Shown piece after piece: positions 43,891 through 55,753 of a stretch of 64,000 nt of DNA. The notes under the pieces are model-generated. The model did not search any database and had not been told where the DNA came from. It worked only from the letters and a program-made list of their open reading frames with translations. The DNA lies in NCBI GenBank assembly GCA_025084515.1, contig JAJAGP010000785.1, positions 1 through 64,000 of the forward strand, given 5' to 3'. A program made the position numbers and the translations under genes. Each line of letters begins with the position of its first letter. Position 1 is the first letter of the stretch. This stretch comes from Ancistrus triradiatus. Its lineage: Eukaryota > Chordata > Actinopteri > Siluriformes > Loricariidae.

Positions 43891-45317
43891 CAAGATATGA
43901 AATTGTAATTTTTGTGAAGAATCAACAACAAGTGGGACACAATCGTGAAGTGGAACGAAATTTATTGGATATTTGAAACTTTTTTTAGAAATAAAAAACT
44001 GAAAAGTGGGGCGTGCAAAATTATTCGGCCCCTTTACTTTCAGTGCAGCATACTCACTCCAGAAGTTCAGTGAGGATCTCTGAATGATCCAATGTGTGTA
44101 ATCAAGTCTCTGTATAAATGCACATGCTCTGTGATAGTCTCAGAGCTCTGTTTAAAGCGCAGAGAGCATCATGAAGACCAAGGAACACACCAGGCAGGTC
44201 TGAGATACTGTTGTGGAGAAATTTAAAGCCAGATTTGGATACAAGAAGATTTCCCAAGCTTTAAACATCTCAAGGAGCACTGTGCAAGCGATTATATTGA
44301 AATGGAAGGAGAATCAGACCACTGCAAATCTACCAAGATCCGGCCGTCCCTCTAAACTTTCAGCTCAAACAAGGAGAAGACTGATCAGAGATGCAGCCAA
44401 GAGACCCATGATCACTCTGAATGAACTGCAGAGATCTACAGCTGAGGTGGGCGACTCTGTCCATAGGACAACAATCAGAGAAAGCCATTTCTCAAAGATA
44501 TCCATAAAAAGTTTGCCACAAGCCACCTGGGAGACACACCAAACATGTGGAAGAAGGTGCTCTGGTCAGACGAACTTTTTGGCCACAATGCAAAACGTTA
44601 TGTTTGGCATAAAAGAAACACAGCTCATCACCCTGAACGCACCATCCCCTGGTGGCAGCATCATGGTTTGGGCCTGCTTTTCTTCAGCAGGGACAGGGAA
44701 GATGGTTAAAATTGATGGGAAGATGGATGGAGCCAAATACAGGACCATTCTGGAAGAAAACCTGTTGGAGTCTGCAAAAGACCTGAGACTGGGACTGAGA
44801 TTATCTTCCACAGAGAACAATATCTCCAACATAAAGCAAATCTACATGGAATGGTTCACAAATAACGTATCCAGGTGTTAGAATGGCCAAGTCAAGTCCA
44901 GGACCTGAATCCAATCGAGATCTGGAAAAGAGCTGAACTTTGCTGTTCACAACGCTCTCCATCCAACCTCACTGAGCTCGGCTGTTTTGCAGGAGAAATG
45001 GGCCCAACTTTCAGTTCTCAATGTTCAAAACTGATAGAGACATCCCCAAGCGCTTTCAGCTTTAATCGCAGCAAAACGGGTGCGCTACAAAGTATTAACA
45101 CAAGGGGGCCCAATAAGTTTGCAACGCCCCCCTTTTCAGTGTTTTTTATTTCTAAAAAAAAGTTTAAAATATCCAATAAATTTCGTTCCACTTCACGATT
45201 GTGTCCCACTTGTTGATTCTTCACAAAAAATTCCAATTTCATATCTTTTTGTTTAAAGCCTGAAATGTGGCAAAAGTTTGAAAAGTTCAAGGGGGCCGAA
45301 TACTTTTGCAAGGCACT

Positions 45318-45320
<3 letters not shown>
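43890..45320 (+). mobile_element. Tc1/mariner element (family A), degenerate
   Basis: Right end aaggcactgta at 45320; the outer left inverted repeat is lost. Transposase pieces run from 44213 to about 45010: KKISQALNISRSTVQAI, SDELFGHNAKRYVW, GGSIMVWACF. The second catalytic region is badly mutated (around 44815). Confidence 0.9.
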
Positions 45321-45515
<195 letters not shown>

Positions 45516-46412
45516 ATACATAGATAAATAGATATATTCTTTTTGATATATTCTCCTGACAGTAGAGTAAGCTACACACCTATAGAACGTCCATTAACCC
45601 CACAACAAAAAATACTGTGATATATCGTGAAATCAGTAGAATCCTTAAAAATACTGTGATACAAATTTTTGGCCATACCGCTCAGCCATAGTTTGTTATA
45701 TGATTACATATAGTTTTGTGACTTTTGACAATATAAAACATAAAAAATATAGAGCCTTAACATAGCTTATGCTTTGGTTGAACAGGAATTACACTCTGGG
45801 ATCGAGAGCAGCTGCAGCAGAACACAACCGTCCGTTCCCAAAATAATACCGAATTCAAAGTTACAACATCCGACTCCATCGATGAAAAAGCAAAGAACCT
45901 AAAAGTCTGAAACTGAGTCTTATGGCAGGACTCATCAGTGTCAGCGGTGCAGCCAGATACTATAATGACCATAAACATTCATTTTTGCAAGAGAGACTGA
46001 CTCTGCACTACAGAACGAGCACCACGTTCCAGCAGCTGATGATGAACCACTTGGGAACTGGAAACATGGCTCACCATGAGGTATTCGATCATGATACGGC
46101 GACACATGTGGTTACAGCAGTGCTGTACGGGGCTGAAGCCTACTTCATGTTTGACAGGGAGGTTTTTTCAGACGAGCACAAAACAAACGTGGAGGGAGAT
46201 GTAAAAATTGCTCTGGATAAGCTGAAGAACGTTGATACTGGAGCACAGGCTTCATTAAGCATGAAAGAAAACAACAAGAATGTTGTTAGAAAACTAAGCT
46301 GTACTTTTTATGGTGATTTCAACCTGCCTTCCAATCCAAGCACTTTTGAAGATGCTGTAAAGGTTTACACTGATCTTCCGAAGATGCTCGGACCGAACGG
46401 AGAACATGCAGT

Positions 46413-46607
46413 GGGACTGTGGTAGCCTAGCGGGTAAGGTACTGGATTATGGACCAGGGTTCAAATCCCACCTCTGCCTTGCTGCCACTGTTGGGTCCCT
46501 GAGCAAGGCCCTTAACCCACAATTGCTTGAAGTGTAAGACTGTATAACTTGTAAGTCGCTCTGGATAAGGGTGTCTGCTAAATGCTGTAAATGGAAATGG
46601 AAATGTA
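46413..46607 (+). mobile_element. tRNA-derived SINE in head C exon
   Basis: ATGCAGT is duplicated at both sides (46406-46412 and 46608-46614). The tRNA-like head (tggtagcctagcgggtaagg as A box, ggttcaaatccc as B box) is at the left, the conserved centre in the middle and an (atgga)-type tail at the right. The empty site is in head D near 52405. Confidence 0.92.
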
Positions 46608-46636
46608 ATGCAGTTCCACTGAAAGTGTGGCTATAT

Positions 46637-47848
46637 TGTTGAGGATTTATTGGACATATGTGCCTTTGTGGCTGTGGGGGCCACACAATTTTGTACCCAT
46701 ATAATTATTTACATCTGATATATTTGCATTTCTAATTGTGGTGATGTCACTCGTTCAGAATAAGTCTCTTTAAGACATGATTTGCAGGTGCGTCTCAGCC
46801 TAACTGAGAAAGTACAAAATGTTCTTTGGCCTTGGAAGTGTTCACCAGTTTTGCAAACTGTGGGTATGTGTGTGCGTAGATTTTGTTTATACAGAAGACT
46901 TTGTTGTACCTCCAGTAACTTGGATTATTTTTCACATGTCATGTGTATAAATTACTCATTCTTTGTAATTTGATTAATAAGCAGATTTTCCCAAGTGAAT
47001 CCTTTTATTCTGTCAGTTGCATATGATAAATAACTATATTTTTTGGTGTTAAGTGTTAGTTAAGCAATTACATGGTCCACGAGATTAATCATGATCTGGA
47101 TTTTTAATATAATTAATGTAAAATTAAATACACATTTTATTGTAGAATTAGAGATTTGGTGTTTGAAAACTAAAAAACTGGGATAAAGTTCATTTGCCCG
47201 GTCATGATGACCAGGGGGGGGAGACAATGGAGGAATACGGGTGGGCGCCTGAGCAAAGTGTTCTAAAGTTGAAACAATGATGACATAATGTCTTACCTTG
47301 ACTGGTTTGTATATAAGGCCAGAGATTTGTGGCTCTTTTGGCTTCTTCGCACCTCTGCTTGGTGTGAGGATGGCCCTTAATTGCTTGCAATAAACTTGTC
47401 TGCCGCTCTCCTCTGAAACTTTGATTCCATCCTGCTTGATGTCGTCGCGTCTCTCCGTTCTGTTCTCGTTTCCTTGGTTTTCCCGGGCGCGCTGCCTCTA
47501 TGGGAGAGCCCTGCACCTCATTCTCCTCACTCACTCTCCCTGCGCTCCATTCCGCCCGCTTCTCTCTACTATTACCCTATTATAGCCACTCATTTCACCC
47601 CAATCCATCCCCTCTATCTCCGGTCTCCCTCGCTCGTCTTCCCATGACATAATGTCTGACCTTGACTGAGTTGTATATAAGGGCCAGAGATTTGTGGCTC
47701 TTTGGCTTCTTCGCACCTCTGCTGTGGTGTGAGGATGTCCCTTATTGCTTGCAATAAACTTGTCTGCCTCTCCTCTGAAACTTTGATTCTGCTTGAGTGT
47801 GATTTTTGATTAAGTGATCAGCATGCATTCTGTCAAAAAAACACGACA
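46637..47848 (+). mobile_element. LTR-like insertion (1.21 kb) with 4-bp target duplication
   Basis: Begins TGTTGAGG and ends CACGACA; ATAT is duplicated (46633-46636, 47849-47852) and the uninterrupted site is at 52430. Two copies of a promoter/poly(A)-like block are present (about 47270-47410 and 47640-47790), each with tgtatataagg(g)ccagag and gcaataaac. No coding motif seen. Either a long solo LTR with a duplication or two partial LTRs around a short remnant. Confidence 0.75.
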
Positions 47849-48809
47849 ATATCCTCTGGTCAAACTGAACTCGAGAGCAGCCAGGGTTCAGAGAAACGTC
47901 ACAGAGGCTCTCATTCGGTCTGTGGAGTCAGTGATCAAGGCTTTGAACACCACAGAGATGAAATGTGCTGACCTGCTGAAAGACTCTGTGGCCAAATCGT
48001 TCAAAGTGTTCCAGGATCGAGTGGAGACCTTTCAGAAATGCTGCAGCCAGTACAGGCTAGATTTCATAATGAAACTTAGCAAGGTAAACAAGACATGGGT
48101 GTCCTAACAGAGCTTCTTCATGTCCATGAGAAATCTCCTTTTAATGCCGGTGACCTTAGGAATTGGATCATAACACAACAAAAGGGATCCAACATTATAA
48201 AAGCTTTGCTAAAGCAACTCCAGGAGCTTGAAGCTGAAATGGACGAGTACATCGAGAAATATCTGCTGGACCTGAACGTGGTGTGTTATTCTTTCAGCTG
48301 GCTTCAGCAGCCAGATCTGCTCCTGAGAAAACAGCAGAACTACCTGAAGCCTTCAGAAATGCAAGAGACCGATGATAATCCACTTAATATAGACTTGGAT
48401 TATAATACAAGATCGTCACCTGACCTGATGAGCATGAGGAGAAACTTAGATGTTTTTATGAACTTGATGACTTCGAACAGCAGCCAGTCCACCAAGCTTA
48501 TCTCGAGTTTGCCTGAAGCTCCAGAATCTCATTCAGGTTCATGCATTATGGTGTATGAAAGCGGATGTGATGTAGCTACATGTTTTGAGCCTCCATCAAA
48601 TCCACCCAGTCCAGTCACTGAATGTGTCTCAGATAGCAGCATTATAGTAAAATTGGGCCTGACATGTGATGCTACAGTTCAGAGGAAGTTACTGTACAAG
48701 ATGAAACAAAAGAAGGATTGGAAATCTCAGCCTGTCCAGCAAGATACAGTTACACTGACGGATCTTCAACATGATACTGAGTATGAATTAAAATGTGAGA
48801 CAGTATCAA

Positions 48810-48980
48810 TATATATATATATAAACACTAATATTTTATACCCAACATGCATCAAGAGCGAACATTCAGCACTGGTACAAGAGACTGGTAATGAGAGGGT
48901 TAAAATGAGTCACACCCGTACCATTACAGAGCAAAGTCAAAGCTCCTTGAGTTCGTTCTGAGTGTCGGAAGAACAGCCGT
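48810..48980 (+). other. 5' non-coding exon fused to head C, donor mutated
   Basis: From about 48850 this matches the head 5' exon (compare 37600-37768), but the donor reads gtggaaagtaactg in place of atg/gtaagtaactg. It is preceded by a short TA stretch at the fusion point. Confidence 0.6.
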
Positions 48981-49186
48981 GGAAAGTAACTGCTCCCAAA
49001 AATTTTATTATATCTGTATTTGGCTGGGATATTCTTCTAAAGTTGCTGTCAACAGTAAATGAATACAAATAAGATGTATGATAAATAACATACTATATGT
49101 CTTGCTAGGTTTCAAACCATTTTGCAGTCTGTCTCCAGCACATTTTTACAAAAGGAGGGTAAAATGGCATTGATCCACATAATTAA
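48981..49186 (+). other. Tail 3' UTR-type sequence
   Basis: Matches the region downstream of tail copies (gtctccagcacatttttacaaaaggag; compare 36810 and 57155) with no tail exons in front of it, so the tail of unit C has been deleted. Confidence 0.5.
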
Positions 49187-49495
49187 GGAAAAGTGCTGGG
49201 CAGTATTCCAGTTCAACCAGTACACCGGTGTTAATTTCCTGTATGGTATGGATTCTTCATATACATCCATACTAGCACATTGCAAAAACACAGCTCTAAC
49301 AAAGAGGCAGCAAATTGTAAAATATTTTTCGCCTCTAGAAGCATAGAGCGACATCGCTGAACAGCATGCAGAGTTAGATAAAGCAAAGAAGAGAGTCAAA
49401 GAGGTTAAAGCTAGTGAGAGTGCAGAGGCAGGCCAGCAGCCCCGCTATCCGTTTTGTTTTTTTAGCAACAGAATTTTTTAGAACTGAATATCTCT

Positions 49496-49499
<4 letters not shown>

Positions 49500-49542
<43 letters not shown>
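49500..49542. repeat. (TG)n microsatellite
   Basis: Pure TG repeat at the left edge of the Tc1 copy. Confidence 0.95.
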
Positions 49543-49544
<2 letters not shown>

Positions 49545-50771
49545 AGTGGTGCTTGAAAGTTTGTGAACTCTGTAGAATTTTCTATATTTCTGCGTAAATA
49601 TGGCCTAAAACAAGTCCTAAAATTAGATAAAGAGAACTCAGTTAAACAAATATTATACTTGGTCATTTCTTTATTGAGGAAAATGATCCAATATTACATA
49701 TTAGTGATTGACAAAAGTATGTGAACCTCTAGGATTAGCAGTTAATTTGAAGGTGAATTTAGAGTGATCTATCAAAGTCTGCCCTTCACAGAAAAAGAGT
49801 TGTTGATGCTCAACAGGCTGGAAAAGGTTACAAAACCATCTCTAAAGAGTTTGAACTCCACCAATCCAGAGTCAGACAGATGGTGGACAAATGCAGGAAA
49901 TTCAAGACCATTGTTACCCTCCCCAGGAGTGGCTGACCAACAAGGATCACTCCAACAGCAAAGCGTGTAATAGTTGGTGAGGTCACAAAAGACCCCAGGG
50001 TAACTTCTAAGGAACTGAAGGCCTCTCTCACATTGGCTAATGTTAATGTTCATGAGTCCACCATCAGAAGAACACTGAACAACAATGGTGTGCATGGCAG
50101 GGTTGCAAGGAGAAAGCCACTTCTCTCCAAAAAGAACATTGCTGCTCATTTGCAGTTTGCTAAAGATCACGTGGACAAGCTAGAAGACTGTTGGAAGAAT
50201 GTTTTGTGGATGGATGAGACCAAAACAGAACTTTTTGGTTTAAAAGAAACGCGTTATGTTTGGAGAAAGGAAAACAAGTCGTTCTACCAAAGAATGGTTA
50301 AAGAAGAATAAAGTTAATGTTTTGGAGTGGCCAAGTCAAAGTCCTGACCTTAATCCAATGGAAATGTTGTGGAAGGACCTGAAGCAAGCAGCTAATGTGA
50401 GGAAACCCACCAACATCCCAGAGCTGAAGCTGTTCTGTACGGAGGAATGGGCTAAAATTTCTTCAAGCCGGTGTGCAGGACTGATCAACAGCTACAGAAA
50501 ACGTTTAATTGCAGTTATTGCTGCACAAGGGGGTCACACCAGATACTGAAAGCAAAGGGTCACATACTTTTGCCACTCACTAATATGTAATATTGGATAC
50601 TTTTTCTCAATAAATAAATGCCCAAGTATAATATTTTTGTCTCATTTGTTTAAATGGGTTCTCTTTATCTACTTTTAGGACTTGTGTGAAAATCTGATGA
50701 TGTTTTAGCTCATATTTATACAGAAATATAGAAAATTCTAAAGGGTTCACAAACTTTCAAGCTCCACTGTA
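49542..50771 (+). mobile_element. Tc1/mariner element (family D), internally deleted
   Basis: Both ends present (tacagtggtgcttg...ctccactgta). Transposase pieces from 49764 to 50549 include NVLWMDETKTELFG and NPMEMLWKDLK. The second catalytic Asp region is deleted at about 50275, where the sequence jumps from YVWRKEN to the region after it. Non-autonomous. Confidence 0.92.
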
Positions 50772-50853
50772 TATGGAGAATGCATACTGTATGGAAAATT
50801 AACACTGGTGTACCGGTTGAACCAGTATAGCGCCCAGCACTAAGTCACACCCG

Positions 50854-50923
50854 TGCTATTAAAGAGCAAAGTAAAAATTCTTTGGGTTCGTGCTGAGCTC
50901 TGTGTGTTGGAAGAACAGCCGTG
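50854..50923 (+). other. Head copy D, 5' non-coding exon (shortened)
   Basis: Starts inside the usual 5' exon because the hAT-like element replaced its beginning; donor gtaagtaactgctccc at 50924 is intact. The promoter cannot be located; the inserted element may now supply the upstream sequence. Confidence 0.5.
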
Positions 50924-51002
50924 GTAAGTAACTGCTCCCAAAAAAGTATTTTAAAAAAGGTTAAAATGTGTGGCTCTGATTGTTTTCGCGCGTCAGTAAA
51001 AA

Positions 51003-51043
<41 letters not shown>

Positions 51044-51171
51044 AAAAACCTATTAGATTATTGTCTGACCAATGAGGTGAGTGCCAGATTGCTACAGATC
51101 CAATAAATTAGTTCCTTCTGAACGGTTACGGTAAGTAAATGCTTATGAAATTATTAAGTATTATGGTGCTC

Positions 51172-51215
<44 letters not shown>

Positions 51216-51444
51216 GCTCTCTCTTTTATGTTGCTTGCTTTAGCGTTGGGCACTGACATTTTCTTTTTGATCTAGTAATGTTCCACTTGTATGGAAATAA
51301 TATGATTATAACCTTAATATTTGGCATCACAGTGGAATGAAAAGTGGGTGTGGTTATAAGCAGTCACACAGTTTATGGCTGTATGACATAGGATGTATAT
51401 TTTTAATGTTATATGAATTATTGCTATTCTTGTTTGTCTGTCAG
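50924..51444 (+). other. Head copy D, intron 1
   Basis: Contains an A20/(TA)n stretch (50998-51041) and a (CT)n tract (51172-51211). No foreign element, unlike copies A and C. Confidence 0.6.
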
Positions 51445-51552
51445 CTTCCATCATGGTTTCTGTAGGAGACGATACAATAGAAACTGCAGCCCTGGGGAGA
51501 CCCTTCCAGCTGGGAATGCTTTATGACTGCAGAAAAGATGCCATAGTACCAG
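51445..51552 (+). CDS. Head copy D, first coding exon of an SNTX-like gene
   Basis: Acceptor tgtcag (51444), start ATG at 51453 in context tccatcATGg, donor gtatga at 51553. The coding part is 100 nt (33 codons plus one base). It encodes the conserved short N-terminus of the SNTX-like family: TIETAALGRPF, then LYDCRKD. There is no signal peptide, which fits this family. The phase-1 donor fits the acceptor at 51774. The same exon is at 42755 and 59397, and broken at 16056. Confidence is high because splice sites, phase and sequence agree in three copies. Confidence 0.82.
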
Positions 51553-51773
51553 GTATGAATATGGTTCTTAGGAAAAATAAATATACACAGATCAGCCAAA
51601 ACAGATAATCAATGTTATTTGTTACTTGGTCTGTGTTTGGTTTTAATGTTTTTGCTGACTTATACACTTTAGAACTGTTCGTTATATGATTACATATGGT
51701 TTTGTGACTTTTGACAATATAAAATATAAAAAATATATAAAGTTTTAATACATTTTAATCTTTCATTGAACAG

Positions 51774-53501
51774 GAATTACGCTCTGGGATCGAGAGCAGC
51801 TGCAGCAGAACATAACCGTTCATTCCCAAAATAATACCGAATTCAAAGTTACAACATCCGACTCCATCGACGCAAAAGCAAAGAACCTAAAAGTTGACGC
51901 TGGCCTGAAACTGAGTCTTTTGACAGGACTCATCAGTGTCAGCGGTGCAGCTAGATACTTTAATGACCATAAACATTCGTTTTTGCAAGAGAGACTGACT
52001 CTGCACTACAGAACGAGCACCACGTTCCAGCAGCTGACGATGAACCACTTGGGAACTGGAAACATGGCTCACCATGAGGTATTCGATCATGACACAGCGA
52101 CACACGTGGTTACAGCAGTGCTGTACGGGGCTGAAGCCTACTTCGTGTTTGACAGGGAGGTTTCTTCAGATGAGCACAAAACAAACGTGGAGAGAGAAGT
52201 AAAAATTGCCCTGGATAAGCTGAAGAGCGTTGATATTGGAGCACAGGCTTCATTAAGCATGAAAGAAAACGAGAAGAATGTAGTTAGAAAACTAAACTGT
52301 ACATTTTATGGTGATTTCAACCTGCCCTCCAATCCAAGCACTTTCGAAGATGCCATAAAGGTTTACACTGATCTTCCGAAGATGCTGGGAACGAAGGGAG
52401 AACATGCAGTTCCACTGAAAGTGTGGCTATATCCTCTGGTCAAACTGAACTCGAGAGCAGCCAGGCTTCAGAGAAACGTCAGGGCGGCTCTCATTCAGTC
52501 TGTGGAGTCAGTGATCGAGACTTTGAACACCACAGAGATGAAATGTGCTGACCTGCTGAAAGACTCTGTGGCCAAATCGTTCAAAGCGTTCCAGGATCGA
52601 GTGGAGGCCTTTCAGAAATGCTGCAGCCAGTACAGGCTAGATTTCATGATCAAACTTGGAAACATCCTGCCAGCAATCCGTGGAGGTAAGCAAGACATGG
52701 GCGTCCTAACAGAGCTTCTTCATGTCCATGAGAAATCTCCTTTTAATGCCGGTGACCTTAGGAATTGGATCGTAACACAACAAAAGGGATCCAACGATAT
52801 AAAAGCTTTGCTAAAGCAACTCCAGGAGCTTGGAGCCGAAGTGGAGGAAAGCATCGAGAAATATCTGCTGAACCTGAAAGTGGAGAACGTGGTGTGTTAT
52901 TCTTTCAGCTGGTTTCAGCAGCCTGATCTGCTCCTGAGAAAACAGCAGAACTACCTGAAGCCTTCAGAAATGCAAGAGACCGGTGATACCACACTTAATC
53001 TAGACTCGAATCATAAGACAAGATGGTCACCTGACCTGATGAGCATGAGGAGAAACTTAGATATTTTTATGAACTTGATGACTTCCAACAACAGCCCGTC
53101 CACCAAGTTTATCATCTCGAGTTTGAATGAAGCTCCAGAATCTCGTTCAGGTTCATGCATTATGGTGTACGAAAGCGGATGTGGTTTAGCTACATGTTTT
53201 GAGCCTCCATCACAACCACCCAGTCCAGTCACTGAATGTGTCTCACATCACAGCATTACAGTAAAATTGGGTCTGACATGTGATGCTACAGTTCAGAGGA
53301 AGTTACTGTACAAGATGAAACAAGAGAAGGATTGGAAATCTCAGCCTGTCCATCAAGATACAGTTACACTGACGGATCTTCAACATGATACTGAGTACGA
53401 GATTAAATGTAAGACAGTATCAGGAAAACCAAGGTACACGGCCGAAAGTGATATAATCACATTCAGGACTTCATCTCATGATTCAACCAAAGAGGTGGAA
53501 G
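51774..53501 (+). CDS. Head copy D, SNTX-like long exon (MACPF/CDC-, FAT-, thioredoxin-like and FN3 regions)
   Basis: A 1728-nt exon, open throughout, from acceptor gaacag to phase-1 donor gtacgt. With the first exon it gives about 609 residues. Rough layout: MACPF/CDC-like 1-260 (motif LISVSGAARYF near 50-60), helical FAT-like 270-400, thioredoxin-like 405-505 (CYSFSWFQQPDLL), FN3 511-605 (TLTDLQHDTEYEIKC). The family includes the fish cytolysin stonustoxin, in which the MACPF region forms pores and a C-terminal PRY/SPRY binds targets. Here FN3 stands where PRY/SPRY would follow, and tail exons come after it. It is the only intact head in the window. No evidence for venom use; many non-venomous fish have members of this family. 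Confidence 0.85.
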
Positions 53502-54424
53502 GTACGTACTAGAACTCTGATGATAGAATTGAGCCGATGGTAGAATGAGTGTGGCAGTTGATGATGAACTTACTGTTTAAGACTCAGGTTGTTAAGTGTC
53601 CAGACAGTGCCACATAAAATATGTCAGGCCATGAAAATGAATTTACTTTAAATAATCTGGTTTAGTTAAAGCTAACTAGCAAACTAGTGCAACCTTCAGG
53701 CGGAAAAAAAAATGCAATCTATTGCAGTCCTGTACTGAGAACCCCTGGTCTGTCATGTGACCACAGACATCTCAAGGGCTCCCTAAAATCTGGAGCCTCT
53801 GGCATGTCGATTTAGACACATACATGTTCAAAACTAACGTGCCAGAAATCCAAGCACACTGGGCTTTCTCTTACCAGGAAACTGGATTCTGTAAGTGTGG
53901 GACCCATGTGACATAGTGAATTGTCCTGCTGAAAGTTTCCTTCATAAGGTAAACAGCTGCCATAAAGGCTTGAATATGCTTAGGTAATTGGCCCTACCAT
54001 CCAAAAGTTCATTAACAGGTGTGATGAATCGGATGAATTTCGAATTTGGCACCAACCTGCCTTGTGTCAAAAATCCAGACTAGTGGACGTTGTCTAATGG
54101 TTTAGCAGACTTTTTTTTTTAAAGAATTCCTTAGCAAATTCTCAAGCAGATATAAGTTTAAGATGATGTTGGGCATGACAAAGGGCATAAAAATGAAGAA
54201 ATAGTCATACAATCCAGGCTAGTAGATTAAAAAAAGAAGCGACACAATGGGCCAAAAGACAAAATTAAGACTAATACTTTTGAGTTTGTAGAAGAGATTC
54301 ACAAAGAAAAATTGTTAATGGAGTCTAATAGATTCATTGTAGTGTAATAGAACTGAAGATTTCAGAAGACAAACAGTACTTTCATAATATTCAGTAAAAT
54401 GTATTGCTTGGATGACAGACAGAG
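53502..54424 (+). other. Intron between head D and tail copy 4
   Basis: Matches the introns after heads A and B, including an old Tc1 scrap near 54010-54090 and the block that ends ataatattcagtaaaatgtattgc before the linker exon. Nothing coding. Confidence 0.55.
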
Positions 54425-54613
54425 GAGAACAACAAAGTGACCTGGATCAAACGGAGATTGGGAATAACCAGAGTGAGAAAGTCAGTGACAAGAGTCTTGA
54501 TGATAACAATGCTGGCTGCATTGAAATGATGGAAATCATTGATAGTAAAGATTATTATGAACTCAAGATCAGGAAAATGACTGATGAAGAACCACAAGAA
54601 CAAATGATACCAG
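54425..54613 (+). CDS. Tail copy 4, acidic linker exon with weak donor
   Basis: 189 nt (63 codons), open, Asp/Glu/Asn-rich (DNNAGCIEMMEI motif). The acceptor is agacagag. The donor position reads ccagttatgac where other copies have ccaggtatgac, so the GT has moved or been lost. Skipping this exon would keep the frame, since the long-exon donor and exon a acceptor are both phase 1. Confidence 0.45.
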
Positions 54614-54912
54614 TTATGACCTGTTTTCCATGTATTTTAGCTATTATATTCCATTGGTCAGTTTTGGATGTGGACAGACCCAAGTTTACAATGTATTACT
54701 GTTAGAAACTGAAAGCTAAATTACCTAAATGCATACCTCTATACATCTACACATGTGGGGACACGCCTGATTTTTGCCGTGTATTCCACTCCCCTGAGGA
54801 AAGACAGAGGATATACTCTAACTATAACTAATTCTTTAACTAACTGTAACTAATCTCACTGTAGAAAAAGTGCATTTTTAAAAACTTATTATTTCCCCAT
54901 ATCTGTTTGCAG

Positions 54913-55113
54913 GGAACAAGTATTTTATTCTTCATAGTGGAAAGACTCTAAATTCTCACAAGACCTTCTTAAATCGTCTTAATAAACAAGCACCAGGTCT
55001 GCAGGAGGTGGATTCAGAGCAGGAGTGTGATTTCATTCTGGTTTTCTGCCCTGTTGTTTCACGAGCTGGAACTGACATTGAAGCAGCTCTAAACAAACTC
55101 AATCAGATTTCAG
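54913..55113 (+). CDS. Tail copy 4, exon a
   Basis: 201 nt, acceptor tttgcag, donor gtatac, open in phase 1. Nearly the same as copy 2 (FILHSGKTLNS, QECDFILVFCPVVSRAGTDIEAALNKLNQIS). It lies 1.4 kb downstream of the intact head D on the same strand and can be spliced to it in frame, directly or through the linker exon. Unrecognised alpha/beta domain, N half. Confidence 0.65.
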
Positions 55114-55204
55114 GTATACTTAATTACTTTCAAAGTTCATTTATGATATGCATTTAAAGTATCATGTATATAATGACTCAAAACATCTCATATGTGTTCT
55201 GTAG

Positions 55205-55398
55205 AGACCAAATTTGCAGTTCTCGTGGTGCTTCATCACACGTTTAATTCATATCAAGTTGTACCAGACAGCAGAAGAGCTGTAAGCAGAAGGAATACTA
55301 TTACAGCTGATGTTCTGTTCCATGAAGATCAGGGATTACTGCAATGCCCTAAAAATGAGGAATCACTGAACAGCATTATAAAGTATATAAAACCACAG
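55205..55398 (+). CDS. Tail copy 4, exon b
   Basis: 194 nt, acceptor ctgtag, donor gtacat, open. Same as copy 1 except a few substitutions (HHTFNSYQVVPD, LNSIIKYIKPQ). Phase 1 in, phase 0 out. C half of the unrecognised alpha/beta domain. Confidence 0.65.
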
Positions 55399-55546
55399 GT
55401 ACATGCTTTCTTGTTTGTTTATTTGTTTCACTAATTTGGGGCTATGGTACAGTACAGTTGGTAATCAGATGAAAGTTATATTATGAATATGATATAATAT
55501 GAAAATTACTTAAATTTTAAGGATTTTCTCTTTTCTTCTCTTTTAG

Positions 55547-55575
55547 AAAAGAAGACAAAGTTGGTATGATTTCAG
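55547..55575 (+). CDS. Tail copy 4, mini-exon c
   Basis: 29 nt (6 nt shorter than copy 2, frame kept), acceptor cttttag, donor gtagct. Open in phase 0, leaving phase 2. Confidence 0.4.
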
Positions 55576-55753
55576 GTAGCTTTGGCTTTTGTTCATTTTC
55601 AAATATTCACATATTGAAGGTACCTGCTTATTCGTTATGCTACCATAGTCCCTAAATTACTGACTTGCTTTTGGAATCATTATCTAAGACATTGTAAATT
55701 TTATATTATTGACAATTCACCCAACATTCTACCAAAACTTTTTTTTTAAGCAG

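Larger units (their letters stand above)
45786..48809 (+). pseudogene. Head copy C: SNTX-like long exon split by two insertions
   Basis: Acceptor gaacag at 45785. About 110 nt in, a 10-nt deletion (near 45905) shifts the frame. The MACPF/CDC-like part then reads to 46412, where a SINE interrupts it, followed within 30 bp by a 1.2-kb LTR-like insertion. Exon sequence resumes at 47853 with helical (FAT-like), thioredoxin-like and FN3 regions to about 48809. There the FN3 end is lost and sequence runs straight into the 5' exon of the next head unit. The end of the FAT-like part also has a small deletion near 48080. Without its donor it cannot join a tail. Relatives include fish venom cytolysins; this copy is dead. 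Confidence 0.85.
49187..50853. mobile_element. hAT-like short element carrying a nested Tc1
   Basis: Inverted ends: agtgctgggcagtattccag at 49187 and ctggttca.. to cgcccagcact ending 50853. With the Tc1 removed it is about 440 bp. It cuts into the 5' exon of head D. Confidence 0.65.

Noticed and set aside
46413..46500. tRNA gene with A and B boxes
   Set aside because: It is the tRNA-derived head of a SINE with target duplications; it lacks a full cloverleaf and continues into a SINE body.
51445..53501. A venom toxin gene
   Set aside because: Homology is to a wide SNTX-like family found in many fishes; there is no PRY/SPRY end, no paired subunit gene is evident and nothing shows venom-gland use.
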